A stretch of 45,000 bases of DNA from Symbiodinium natans (lineage: Eukaryota; Sar; Dinophyceae; Suessiales; Symbiodiniaceae): the NCBI GenBank assembly GCA_905221605.1, contig CAJNDS010001001.1, positions 1,567,792-1,612,791 of the forward strand. Direction: 5' to 3'. Of the stretch, positions 18,134 to 28,509 are shown in pieces; within the stretch, counting starts at the first letter, position 1, and the number at the start of each line of letters is the position of its first letter. Position numbers and translations under genes: made by a program. The notes below the pieces were generated by a model. The model was given only the letters and a program-made list of their open reading frames with translations. It was not told the DNA's origin and made no database searches.

Positions 18134-21100
18134 ATGAGTCTTTTTGAGTCCACCATCACCGGGAACATCCTCAACGACGGGCAGACCCCCATCGCCACCA
18201 TCGAAATGCAGGGCATCTCCGCTGGGCAATTGGCCACGGTTTTGACGGCCTACACGCCCCTGACCGACACGGCAGCCAACACCGCCTCCATCGGAACCAA
18301 CTCGGCCGCCGTCGCGGCACTGCAGACGCAGGTGGCCGCCATCCCACCGCCTCCTGACCTCACACCCTATGCGCTGGCAGCCGATATGGCAGCCGCCGAG
18401 GGCCTCGTCGCTGCCAACCAGTCTTCCATAACCACCCTCAGCACCAGCCTCACCACGGGGCTGGCGGGGAAGGCGAACCAAAGCGCACTGGACGCGCTGC
18501 AGCTGGACGTGAACTCCAAGAGCACGCCCGCCTCCGTGGACCTGAAGCTAGCCAACCACCCGACCAACGCTTCCATGAACAGTGCCATCACCATCGCCGA
18601 CAACGCAGTACTTGCGCAGGTCGCAGCCACCTATGGGCTGAAGAGCACGCAGGACCAGCTGGCCCTCGACGTGGCGGCCCGGCAAACAGCCGCGGACGTC
18701 GACCAGAAAATAGCGACTGCTCTTTTGGACCGGCCCACAAGCACCGACCTCAACAGCACAGTGGCCCTGCGCACCACACCCGCAGATGTCTCGCAGCTCA
18801 TCGCTACGGCGCTCCTCCCTTTCGTGCAGCAGGCGGCACTGGACGCCGCGCTTGCCATTCGAGACGGGAGACTCGACGCCGCCGAGGCGGCCCTGGCGGT
18901 GCTGCAAGCCGCGGGCTTCCAGTCGGCTGCCGACGTGGCTGCAGCTCTTGCCACCGCACTCGCGGGGTACACGGACACTGCGGGGCTCAACGCACTGCTG
19001 GCCGTGCGAGATGCGCGCCTCGACGGGCACGATGCGGAGATCCTGGCACTGCAAGGCGCGGGGCCCTTTGCGACGGCGGCGGACCTGTCGGCTTCCGAAA
19101 CAAGTCTGCAGAGCGCCATCGATGCGCTCAACGCAGCACTGGCCGCACTGACCACGGGCGGCGGCACGAACCTCGCCAACGCCCAGGCGTGGCCCGGACA
19201 GACCACCTGGGATCTGCTGGTCGGAACGAACACGATTAGGAACTGGCACTTCAACGCTCCCCTGAGCGTCTCCCTCGAGAACGACAACTTCACGCTGAGC
19301 CTGGCCTGCGATGCGTACACGCAGGGAGAGGTCAATGCCCTGCTGCCCCCCTGGCCAGCGAGTCCTGGGTGCTGGCCACCCTGGGCAGCTACTACACAAG
19401 CAGCGAAACCAATGGAGCCATCACATCAGCTCTGGCGGCTTACAACGACAGCGCACAAACGGATGCCGCCATTGCTGCGGCCGTGGGCGGAATCGACTTG
19501 AGCGCATACGTGCCGTGGACCGGGCTGCAGGCGCCCATCCTCAACGAGATCGCTATAGCGCTCGCATCCTATTACGACTCCGCGCAAGTGGACGCCCTCA
19601 TTGCGGGCGCAGCTATTTCCAACGCACCCGCCTGGAGCGGGAACACCACCTGGGAGCTGCTGACGGGGCAGGCCCTGCGGAACCTGCACTTCACCGGGCC
19701 CCTGGTGGCCACGCTCCAGAACTCGGGCAACACGCTGCAGATCGAGTGCCAGGCCTACGACCAGAGTCAGACGTACACGCAGGCCGAGGTGAACGCGCAA
19801 ATATCCAACGCCGTCGACGCCCTGAACGTTTCGCAGTACGCCACGCAGGCCGACATCGACAGCTCCCTCAGCGCAGAGCTTGCCAACTACTGGGACCAGG
19901 GCGAAACCTCGGCGGAGATCGCCAGCCAGATCAGCTCCTCTGGGCTCCTCACCGAGGCCCAGGGCGACGCCCGGTATCATCAACGCCGGAGGCGGAGGCA
20001 TCATCCCTATGGTCCTCGACAACTTCACGCCCAGAATGATAAGGGCGCTGCTGCCCCAGGCACCCCTGGGAGCGAACCTGATCCTAGGCAACTCCGCCAC
20101 GGTGCAGCTTACGTGTGACTGCTACAGCAAAAGCGAAAGTGATGAGAGGTACTTCTCCAACAGCGACTTCACGCCCCTGGACTCCAGGTACCATGTGGTC
20201 AACGGCAACGCGGGGGGTGGGGGCATCATTCCTATGGTGCTTGACAACTTCACGCCAAGAATGATAAGGGCGCTGCTGCCCCAGGCACCCCTAGGGGCGA
20301 ACCTGATCCTCGGCAACTCCGCCACGGTGCAGCTGACCTGACTGCTACAGCAAGGCCGAAAGCGACGCCCGCTATGCGCTGGCGGGTGCGCCGCCCTCGG
20401 ATCCCCTGCTGGTCAATGACGTGAGAGCCAACGGAGCGGATTTCTTGACGCTGCCGGGCGGCAACCTGGGCATCGAGTTCGAGGCTTCCAACGGGGCCGC
20501 CGTGGCCGACCTGTCCTCGAGCCAGTTCAGCCTCAAGACGGGCGTCAACATGCTGACCATGGGCCGCATCTTCGCAGACAGCAGCCTGGGCATCGCCACC
20601 GCCGGCAGCTTCCAGGCTTGCAGGCGGACACGGTGGAGCCCCTGCTGCCCGCCAATCAATTCCTGAACCTCAAGGCGGGCACCGTCTCCGTCAGGGTGAC
20701 GGACCAATCAGACCAGAGCCTCTGCACCTTCGCCACGTCGGAGGTGCACACGGTGGCCCCGAGGCTGCGAGTGGACACGGAACTCTACATCGACGACGCC
20801 ACGGGCACGGCCACGGGCCTCGTCACCAATGCGATCTCCACGCGCGCCCAGGACACGGAGCTCACTATCACTGGCGGCTGGGGAGGCACCGTCGTCAACG
20901 GGGCGCTGGACGTGTTGGGCACGCTGACCTCAGGGAGCGTGGAGCTGTCCACGGAGCTGCGGGCGCCTACGGTGCGGGCCCGAGCCACCGACGATTATTT
21001 GACCCTCACGGGCGGCACGCAGGGCACCTACCTCAACACCGTGCTCTACACCGCCAGTGCGATTCGGGCCGACAACGGCATCGTTTCGAGCCCGGCCTAC

Positions 21101-21718
21101 CTGGAGCTCATTGGCGGCAGCACGGGGGTGCAGGCACAGGGGGATTTGCAGGTTGTGTCCACCGTCAACAGCGGCAACGTCACGGCGGAGGTGCTGAACC
21201 TCGCGACGGCGGGCAATGCGCGGCTCCTGGTGGCCTGCAACGCAGGCTCGGGGGAGCTCTCCGCCTCTTCCGCGGGGGGCGTGCAGCTCTACGCCCAGGA
21301 CCAGGCCATCTTCCTGCGCACGGCGGCGACCGGGCCGGCCAACCTCATCGTGGAATCGAACACGGGCGGGGCCAACGATGGGGAAGTGATCGTGAATTAT
21401 GGCTTCCAAAATCTCTCGGACGAGAAGCTGAAGCACAGCGTGGAGCCCGCGGGGCTCGAGCAGCTCTTCGACGCCGTGGCACCCAAGTGGTACCGGCGGA
21501 CCGAGGGGAGCCAGAAGCGTACGTTGGGTTTCAGCGCCAACGAGGTGCTGGAGACGGGGCCCGTGGGCCAGGCCCTGTGCGGCAAGCTCGTGGACGAAGA
21601 GCTCGGGGAGCTCGTTACGCTCGACTATAACCGCATGTGCTGCGTTTTGTGGGGAGTCTGCCAGGGGCTCCAGGCTCGCGTGGAGGCTCTTGAGAAGAAG
21701 GGCAAGAAGCGCTCGTGA
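18134..21718 (+). pseudogene. long fibre protein with C-terminal Peptidase_S74 chaperone
   Basis: Starting at ATG 18134, the product is Ala/Leu/Thr/Asp-rich with short degenerate repeats, typical of a trimeric fibre shaft. Modules of the form W-G-TTW-LL-G...RN-HF...PL...YTQ-EVNA recur near 19190-19335 and 19630-19800. A related module with VLDNFTPRMIRALLP occurs twice at about 19990-20340. The end is a Peptidase_S74 intramolecular chaperone, in which the SDEKLK motif at 21416-21433 holds the Ser-Asp and Lys expected at the self-cleavage site; a coiled coil follows to the TGA at 21716-21718. The frame changes at about 19341-19350 (a C run), 19975-19990, 20335-20341 (two bases lost relative to the upstream repeat) and 20610-20625, so the gene is dead. 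Such fibres mediate host attachment in phages and some large viruses. The stop is 6 bp before the integrase ATG. Confidence 0.82.
19997..20340 (+). repeat. 225-bp tandem duplication in the fibre gene
   Basis: The sequence starting GGCATCATCCCTATGGT at 19997 repeats at 20222, a period of exactly 75 codons, with few differences. The first copy continues GTGTGACTGCTACAGC where the second lacks two bases, which causes the frameshift at 20335-20341. Confidence 0.9.
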
Positions 21719-21724
21719 TAGAAA

Positions 21725-22684
21725 ATGGATGCGGAGAACGTGAACCTATTCCGGCAGCTGGCCGCAGACTTCTCGGTCCGCGACGCGCGGAAGCTGCACC
21801 AGCTGGCACGGCGGGAATTCCCGGACCGGCCGGGCATGACCTATGCCCGAGCCGCGCGAGCTTTGCGGGACGACGTGGCCAGGCAGATTTTGGCCCCCAA
21901 GCCCCGGTCTTTAGGCAAGAGTGCGGCCGAGGGCCCCAACGATCGGCTGCAAGCTGATTTGATCGACTTCAACGTCAACACTCGGGGGGCCAACAAGTAC
22001 GGGCTGATTGTCTCGCACGTTTTCACCCGAGAGGCAGTGACCAAAGCCCTGCCCGATAAGAAGACAGAGACGGTCTCGGCAGCAGCCCGGGAGATCATCC
22101 CGAAGCTGGTGGAGGAGGAGACCAATTACGTTGTGTCCACGGATCAAGGGGTTGAATTCAATGGCCTGGAGGAGGCGCTGCCTGACCCCGTGGTGCACAG
22201 AGTGAAGGACCCCTCGGATCGGAACGCCCTGGCAGTCGTAGATAGAACCATCCAAACCTTGAAACGGGACCTGGCCAGCGACGTGGCCCGACATGGGGGT
22301 AACTGGAGCGAGCACCTGCCTGACGCAACCTTGGCCTACAACCGCCGGCCCCACGAGGCCGTGCATACGGCCCCCGAGGATGTGGAGCACCAAAAATCCA
22401 CCATGTTCCGACTGTACCAGGACAATGCCAAAAAGTTCCAGCACAACAAGCAGCTCACCCAGCGCAGGCAAGAGAGATTGGAGGAGATGGGGGCCTTCCG
22501 GGCCCCAACCAATGCGCGACGAAGCTTCGAGCCCCAATATGGAACCGCCAAGGACGTGGCATCCTACGACAGCATGGTGGTTAGGGCCACCGATGGCTCC
22601 GAGACCTTACTAAAGCATGCCTTACCTGTGCCCCGCGGGAGCGCTGAGCCTAAAGCGAGACTCACCCGCCCACCAGCGCCATGA
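21725..22684 (+). CDS. retroviral-type (rve) integrase, D-D-D variant
   Basis: This intact frame of 319 codons starts at ATG 21725 and stops at 22682-22684. Residues 1-70 are a helical N-terminal part. The rve core has Asp78 (ADLIDF; Asp81 is an alternative), Asp140 in STDQGVEF and, where the family has Glu in an 'E-R-F-N-R-T-L-K' type motif, Asp173 in VVDRTIQTLKRDL. The third acidic residue is therefore Asp, and the spacing between the second and third is 32 residues. After the core there is a basic region and a C-terminal part with YGTAKDVASYDSMVV. I see no HHCC zinc finger and no chromodomain. It is last in the cassette and would insert the viral DNA into the genome, as in Polintons and Mavericks. 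It is the only intact gene of the cassette. Confidence 0.85.
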   Translation: MDAENVNLFRQLAADFSVRDARKLHQLARREFPDRPGMTYARAARALRDDVARQILAPKPRSLGKSAAEGPNDRLQADLIDFNVNTRGANKYGLIVSHVFTREAVTKALPDKKTETVSAAAREIIPKLVEEETNYVVSTDQGVEFNGLEEALPDPVVHRVKDPSDRNALAVVDRTIQTLKRDLASDVARHGGNWSEHLPDATLAYNRRPHEAVHTAPEDVEHQKSTMFRLYQDNAKKFQHNKQLTQRRQERLEEMGAFRAPTNARRSFEPQYGTAKDVASYDSMVVRATDGSETLLKHALPVPRGSAEPKARLTRPPAP

Positions 22685-22703
22685 TTCTTTTTATGCATGA
22701 TAA

Positions 22704-23271
22704 ATGAGCTCTGGGTTGTCAGCTGCCTGTGAAGCTGTCATGCAAAATCCTTCTGAGCAAAATCTGGTGAGCCTGCTGGATTGTTGGTCACCACAATGGA
22801 AGCATCGCGGACGCCAACGAGGCATTGGCTCGGGATCATATGACATTTACTGCACCCTGGGACTGTATGCTTTTGGAGGCAACGCCCCTTGCATGTCGAA
22901 AGCATCCGCCATGAAAGAAGCATGTGTCGCAGTCAATCATTTCTTGCGAGATCGCTTTCCAAATGGAAAATGGACTTCCCTCGCAGTGATTCTGAACCCT
23001 CACATAGGACTCCACCGCGACATGGGGAACATGATCGGCATGCCAAATTATCGCACTGGGCAGCTTTGCTGGAGGCAAAGTCTGGATTGAAGATGAACAA
23101 GGCACGTCACTGGACGAAGTTGTGATGAAAAACAAAATTCATCAGCTTCGCGGATTCTGGCTGGACATGCACGACAATCCAGTGTCCTTCGACGCACGCC
23201 GGTTCCACAAAGTCGAGCCACATGTGGGTTACATGTGGGCTATTGCGGCATACACTCCCACTGCTTTTTAA
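22704..23271 (+). pseudogene. 2-oxoglutarate/Fe(II) dioxygenase-like remnant
   Basis: The frame from ATG 22704 runs about 120 codons to LNPHIGLHRDMGN, where H-R-D gives the H-x-D iron ligands of this fold. Near 23055-23065 the frame shifts by one. The continuation reads ALGSFAGGKVWIEDE and later FHKVEPHVGYMW and AAYTP, which supplies the distal His and the conserved end, stopping at 23269-23271. The pattern 'LGxFxGGxxWIE ... RFHxxxPxxG ... AYTP' is one I remember as very common in dinoflagellate mobile-element proteins. Whether it belonged to the viral cassette 20 bp upstream or is a separate remnant cannot be decided. One frameshift makes it nonfunctional as it stands. Confidence 0.55.
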
Positions 23272-24027
23272 GCGTTGCTCAAATGAAAATTGCGAAGAAT
23301 TGACATTCCTGGGGTTCCCTGTTTTCCAGACTTAAGTCTCTGCACGTAGAACCACAGTCTCTGCCCTAAATCAGGCGGACTCGACCCAATCACTCGAAGA
23401 AACCGACCTCCGCCAGACCACACCATGGCCCAAAAGATTTGCGCGCATTTTACGGGCACTTTTAACCGTTCTAAAAGCCCTAGCCCCCAGAACCGCGTTT
23501 TAAGACAAGTTTCCGCCAAATCAGAGAAAAAGAACTTGCCAACAGAGACCAGTTTTAAAACACAGACACAAGAGAGAGCCGATGGGTTAATAAAGCTGCA
23601 ACTTATCAACACGCCATTACAAACTATTATGCAAAACGTGGTTGCGTAGTGATTCTGGTTTGCACATAGAAACATAGGATGCTCCGACACGCCGGACTGG
23701 AAGAAGAACAAACACAATCTTGCTCTAAGCAATTTAGAAAGATCGAGCCAAGTCTAACACGAGCAAAACGAAGCTTGTCGGTTGCATGTGTTTTCCGCTT
23801 ACAAAGGCGCCCAGCAAATTCAATGCTGCACGTGGAGCAATCAACTTCTTATTGGAAACAGGGTGTGAATAGTGACAACACAGACCATCATGCGAATTAT
23901 AATGGCGAGACGCTCTTGACTTCTTAACTTCCCATGATGGGAGAGTGCAGGCAAATGGGTGGTGCGCAGAAGGGGCAATACACAGAAAGCAACAATGTTG
24001 GAAACATGCACCCACAATACACAATCC
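23272..24027. other. no recognised gene
   Basis: I find no coding sequence I can support here. The composition is moderately AT-rich compared with the viral cassette, and no clear repeat is visible. Confidence 0.4.
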
Positions 24028-24340
24028 CAATTTTCCGGTGCCTGCTGTGTTGGCCGCCGCGGTGGCTAAGGCGGCTTCCACTGCTGCCGCGTTGCCGTCT
24101 AACCACTCCACAACAACTCTGTTGCAATTGCCGCACCGCTCTGCACACGGTTGTCTTTTCCAGCTCGATTCTCCGCCAGGTGCAGACCAGAATACCGCTT
24201 GTTGGACAAAAGCAATTAAAACCGTAGAAGCTCCGTCGCTGCCTCGGTGTTGGCCTTCATAAAGAAGTTGGAGGCCAGCTGAGCCTGGTTGTTGGCGTTC
24301 AGCAGCACGGCGGTCTTGCCCGTTGCCTGTACCTGAACTA
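24028..24340 (-). pseudogene. exon-like fragments of an unknown gene
   Basis: Two minus-strand stretches have strongly gene-like, GC-ending codons. The upstream one, about 24235-24337, reads QVQATGKTAVLLNANNQ and ASNFFMKANTEAA. The downstream one, about 24030-24108, reads EWLDGNAAAVEAALATAAAN. An AT-richer gap of about 125 bp separates them and has a plausible acceptor (TTGCAACAG), so they may be two exons of one gene. No start, stop or family can be assigned. Confidence 0.3.
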
Positions 24341-24915
24341 ACAGCTGTTTTTAAATCTAAGATCGAAGAAGCTGCTTTGGAGCGAAGTTGAGCTGTCTTT
24401 CAGCTTCGAACATGCAGCTGTTTTTTCCCCAAGATCGAAGAGGCTGCTTTAAAGCGAATTTAAGCTTTTTCAGCTTCAAACATGCAGCTGATTCTCGAAG
24501 ATCGAAGAGGCTGCTTTGGAGCGAAGTTGAACGATTTTCAGCCCGAACATGCAGCTGTTTTTCTCTATGATCGAAGAGGCTGCTTCAAAGCGAAGTTAAG
24601 TTTTTTTTCAGCTTTGAACATGCAGCTGTTTTTTCTCTGAGATCTAAGAGGCTGTTTTTAAGCGAAGTTAAGCTTTTTCAGCTTTGAACATGCAGCTGTT
24701 TTTCTCGAAGATCGAAGAGGCTGCTTTGGAGCGAAGTTGAACGATTTTTAAGCCTGAACATGCAGCTGTTGTTTCTCTAAGAAGAGGCTGCTTTGAAGCG
24801 AAGTTAAGCCATTTTTAGCTTTGAACATGCAGCTGTTTTTTCTGTAAGATTAAAGAGGCTTGCTTTGAAGCGACGTAAAGCTATTTTTTCAGAACATGCA
24901 GCTGTTTCTTCTCCA
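24341..24915. repeat. tandem repeat, about 69 bp, nine CAGCTG-bearing units
   Basis: The hexamer CAGCTG, almost always inside AACATGCAGCTG, recurs at about 24345, 24413, 24483, 24549, 24622, 24692, 24759, 24826 and 24897. Units share GATCGAAGAGGCTGCTTT and GCGAAGTTAAGC phrases and are diverged. The array ends just before the start of the large segmental duplication and is not copied with it. Confidence 0.9.
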
Positions 24916-24950
24916 AGATCCTGCACGATCAAAAACTTAAGATAACTTAC

Positions 24951-25860
24951 TGCTTGGGAAGGTGCAACATGGTGGAAAGGACCATGCGTTCTTGGTGCTG
25001 GAAGTAGGGCCCAGCGTGTGCAATGTTTCTGAGCGGGTACGCGTGCTTTGCTTCGTGTGTCCTCAAGTGGGTGGAAAGAGAGACGTGTGCATGCGCCACG
25101 GTGGTTGCTGCAGCCATGAGTGCCGAAGCTGCTGCTGGCGCTGTTGTACGAGATCTCAAAAGGCAGCGGCAAGAGCTGAAGGTGCCAAGAGACTTTTCTG
25201 TCCTTTGCGCGCACGCTGCCCATACACGTGCCTTTTTTGCCAGGACGAACTGAAGCGCGCCAGCAAAGCCAAGCAATTTCCTTTAGGTCAGAAAGCGCCG
25301 CCGCCTCCTGCGAAAAGCAGGCGATTTGGACGACGACTCACTGATCTGGCTACTGCGCAGACGGCAAAACGCAGATGCCGGACCACGTCAAGAAGCGCAA
25401 CGTCCACGCGACAATGCTGTTGGTGAAGAGTGTCAAGAGACTTGAGCTGTGAACGGTTTAGCGAAGCTAAGTCCAAGCCACCCTGCATTGAGATGTGTTT
25501 TTGCTGTGTCTGCGTTAGCTATCGCCAGTTGGCAGATTGCCAGCAGCGTCAAGTTGTGCGTTCTACAGAATGCAAGCACGCCTATGCATTGAACCTTGAA
25601 GGCTTGACCTCAGCCAACCAAACATGCTGATCGCCCAGATGTTGATCGAATGTGGTTGCTTGTTTCTCTTTGGCTCTTGCTTACAGTGCACGTTGTTGTT
25701 CTTATCCGAAACCACACGACAGCTGCCCAAGAAGCTTCCAGCGGTTGGGTGCGCGGCGGTCGCGATTTCACCGGTGGATGCCGCAGTGGTCGCGCACTTG
25801 GAGAGATGCGGACACCATGGTGCTGTTTCTGTTCTCATGCCACGACTTTCAAAGATGCGC
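24951..25860. other. Cys-rich and unassigned sequence in duplicated segment
   Basis: Frames here are short and none can be assigned. One plus-strand frame (24962-25426) is rich in Cys and Arg, another (25023-25253) has a helical stretch SAEAAAGAVVRDLKRQRQE, and both overlap. In copy 2 insertions break the first frame after about 38720. These may be exons of a decayed gene. I do not name a product. Confidence 0.3.
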
Positions 25861-27173
25861 TTGGTCCAGTTGGCTGAAGGTCTTTACCGTCACATTTCGA
25901 TGCAGCAACAGCGGCTTCGACCTCTGCGAAAAATGTGCACACGCCCCGGCCCTAGTCCGTTCCCTCACAACAGATCTGCTCGAATGCCTGCCCGTGTAGG
26001 CCTTTGCAGTACTTGTGCAATCTTTGTCAAATGTGTATGCCACGCTGAATCACGCTGATGTTGCCCGTCGATTTTGGCATCCGGGAGGCAACCCTCGGAC
26101 ATACAGCTGAAGATTCTATTCGCTCCGATTTGGAGGCCATCCTGTCAGCAACAGGATTATTCACGACATGTCAAACTTGATTTTGGTGTTGTTTTCGCTC
26201 TCTGCTTGTTTTTGTATGGGTTTTGCCTATATTTTGAAGGTGTTTTCCTTTTTTGGGGTCAGGGCAACCATCCTAAACCTTAAAAGTCACTACACCCGAC
26301 ATGTCAAACTTGATTTTGGTGTTTCTGTTGCTCTCTGCTTGTTTTTGTATGGTTTTGCCTATGTTTTTAAAGGTGTTTTCCTTTTTGGGGTCAGGGCAAC
26401 CATCCTAAACCTTAAAAGTTACTACACCCAACATGTCAAACTTGATTTTGGTGTTGTTTTCGCTTTCTTCGTGACACATCGCTACCATTGAGTGCCATCT
26501 GCCCCCATCGCTTGCCAGTCCAGTTGGCTGAAGGTCTTTACCGTCACATTTCGATGCAGCAACAGCGGCTTCGACCTCTGCGAAAAATGTGCACACGCCC
26601 CGGCCCCAGTCCGTTCCCTCACAACAGATCTGCTCGAATGCCTGCCCGTGTAGGCCTTTGCAGTACTTGTGCAATCTTTGTCAAATGTGTATGCCACGCT
26701 GAATCACGCTGATGTTGCCCGTCGATTTTGGCATCCGGGAGGCAACCCTCGGACATACAGCTGAAGATTCTATTCGCTCCGATTTGGAGGCCATCCTGTC
26801 AGCAACAGGATTATTCACGACATGTCAAACTTGATTTTGGTGTTGTTTTCGCTTTCTGCTTGTTTTTGTATGGGTTTTGCCTATATTTTGAAGGTGTTTT
26901 CCTTTTTTGGGGTCAGGGCAACCATCCTAAACCTTAAAAGTCACTACACCCGACATGTCAAACTTGATTTTGGTGTTTCTGTTGCTCTCTGCTTGTTTTT
27001 GTATGTTTTTGCCTATGTTTTTAAAGGTGTTTTCCTTTTTGGGGTCAGGGCAACCATCCTAAACCTTAAAAGTTACTACACCCAACATGTCAAACTTGAT
27101 TTTGGTGTTGTTTTGCTATCTGCTTGTTTTTGTATGGGTTTTGCCTATATTTTGAAGGTGTTTTCCTTTTGTG
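25861..27173. repeat. 654-bp tandem duplication
   Basis: Positions from about 25865 onward repeat at +654 (for example 26074 matches 26728). Each copy starts with CAGTTGGCTGAAGGTCTTTA, includes a stretch encoding SGFDLCEKC (reminiscent of a zinc-binding ZZ-type motif, but isolated), and ends inside the 132-bp satellite-like units. The same duplication is present in copy 2 of the large segment (39641 matches 40295). Confidence 0.85.
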
Positions 27174-27510
27174 GGGTCAGGGCAACCATCCTAAACCTTA
27201 AAAGTCACTACACCCGACATGTCAAACTTGATTTTGGTGTTTCTGTTGCTCTCTGCTTGTTTTTGTATGGTTTTGCCTATGTTTTTAAAGGTGTTTTCCT
27301 TTTTGGGGTCAGGGCAACCATCCTAAACCTTAAAAGTTACTACACCCAACATGTCAAACTTGATTTTGGTGTTTTTTTGCTCTCTGCTTGTTTTTGTATG
27401 GTTTTGCCTATATTTTGAAGGTGTGATCCTTTTGTGGGGTCAGGGCAACCATCCTAAACCCTAAAAGTCACTACGCCCGACATGTCAAACTTGATTGTTT
27501 TTGTATGGTT
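26161..27510 (+). repeat. tandem repeat, about 132 bp, alternating two unit types
   Basis: The phrase CATGTCAAACTTGATT occurs at about 26167, 26298, 26430, 26820, 26956, 27088, 27217, 27349 and 27480. Units alternate between one with CACTACACCCGACATG and one with TTACTACACCCAACATG joints. The period is a multiple of three, so one frame stays open through up to 198 codons and encodes a hydrophobic repeat. There is no other sign of coding. A copy of the whole block lies at 39728-41078. Confidence 0.9.
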
Positions 27511-27554
27511 TTGATTATATTTTGGAGGGTGTTTTCGCTTTTTGGTCCTACAGA

Positions 27555-28035
27555 GCAGGGCACAGTTTCTTTCACACTCTCTCACGCTCTCGTTTTCTCA
27601 CACAATCTCGCGCGCGTAAGTGCCGCTCAAGGATGTGGGATAAACATGGACATGCTTGGGCATGCGCCTAAGTTTTTGAAGGTAAGGACGTGGAGACGGT
27701 GAGCAGAAGCATAGCGACGGTAAGGGCATTTTGGCCACGTCGGAGAGGGCGCATTCTGTCTAGCTCTCCCTTTCTCTTTCACGCAAGCTCTCGTTTGTCA
27801 ATGTTTGTGAAGTGCCGCTGACGGATGTGAGACAAACATGTGCATACTTGGGCCTAAGTTTTTGAAAGTAAGGACGTGTAGACGGTGAGCAGAAGCATAG
27901 CTACGGGGGGGGACGCATGCTGGCAGTTCGGACAGGGCGCATTTTCTATCGCTCTCACACAATCTCTCCTTTCTCCATGTTCGTCACGCGTGCGAAGTGC
28001 CGCTCAAGGATGTGAGACAAACATGGGCATGCTTC
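27555..28035. repeat. tandem repeat, about 190 bp, three units
   Basis: AAGTGCCGCT(C/G)A(A/C)GGATGTG followed by ACAAACATG recurs near 27616, 27810 and 27997, each after a C/T-rich stretch of the type CTCTCACACAATCTC. The units are diverged. A copy lies at 41123-41603. Confidence 0.75.
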
Positions 28036-28139
28036 GGCCGAGTTGTTGGGTTGAGGCAAAACCACTGCATAATGGCGCCGCAATGCTTGTGCTTTGCGCG
28101 TCTCTGCACGTGACGTGTACAGAAACAGGTACATGAAAT

Positions 28140-28265
28140 ACGTGTTGCTCGTTTTGCTCAGACGCCCCCCCCCCCCTTTGTCATGCTCATATCCCTGGTG
28201 CTCGTTTTGCTCAAACGCCCCCCTTTGTCATGCTCATGCTGCATCCCTGGTGCTCATTTTGCTCA
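28140..28265. repeat. short tandem repeat, about 50-55 bp
   Basis: TGCTCGTTTTGCTCA followed by a run of C and CTTTGTCATGCTCAT recurs two to three times. The C run is 13 bases long in the first unit. A copy lies at 41708-41833. Confidence 0.75.
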
Positions 28266-28441
28266 CACCCCACGAACAACCCAGCCCAGGGATGTTCCCT
28301 TGGAGTTCCGGGGCAGCCAGTCCCATTGTGGACGTTCCTTCGTCTCCTACCACCTCGTGGCCAAAGACCTGGAGACCACTAGAAGCTTGCTCTGGGCACG
28401 CGGCCCCGCGAAACGTTCCGGGAAAGCAGGCCTCGAAAACC

Positions 28442-28509
28442 CGTGGTCCTGCAAATCCGTTTTTTGGACTAATAATTCTATTGTCCCACAACGGTTTTGC
28501 AGGACCACG
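28442..28509. repeat. 20-bp inverted repeat, 28-bp loop
   Basis: CGTGGTCCTGCAAATCCGTT (28442-28461) and AACGGTTTTGCAGGACCACG (28490-28509) are inverted copies with one mismatch. The structure could be a tiny MITE-like element or a transcript hairpin. It is repeated in copy 2 at 42010-42077. Confidence 0.8.

Noticed and set aside
18548-19399. Minus-strand frame of 283 codons opposite the fibre gene
   Set aside because: Shadow of the repetitive high-GC fibre sequence; no domain.
4144-23271. Terminal inverted repeats of a Polinton-type element around the viral cassette
   Set aside because: I compared the sequence before 4144 with that after 22684 and saw no convincing inverted match. The ends are either lost or outside what can be judged by eye.
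24341-24915. CRISPR-like array
   Set aside because: The repeats are contiguous and diverged, without unique spacers of constant length, and the context is eukaryotic.
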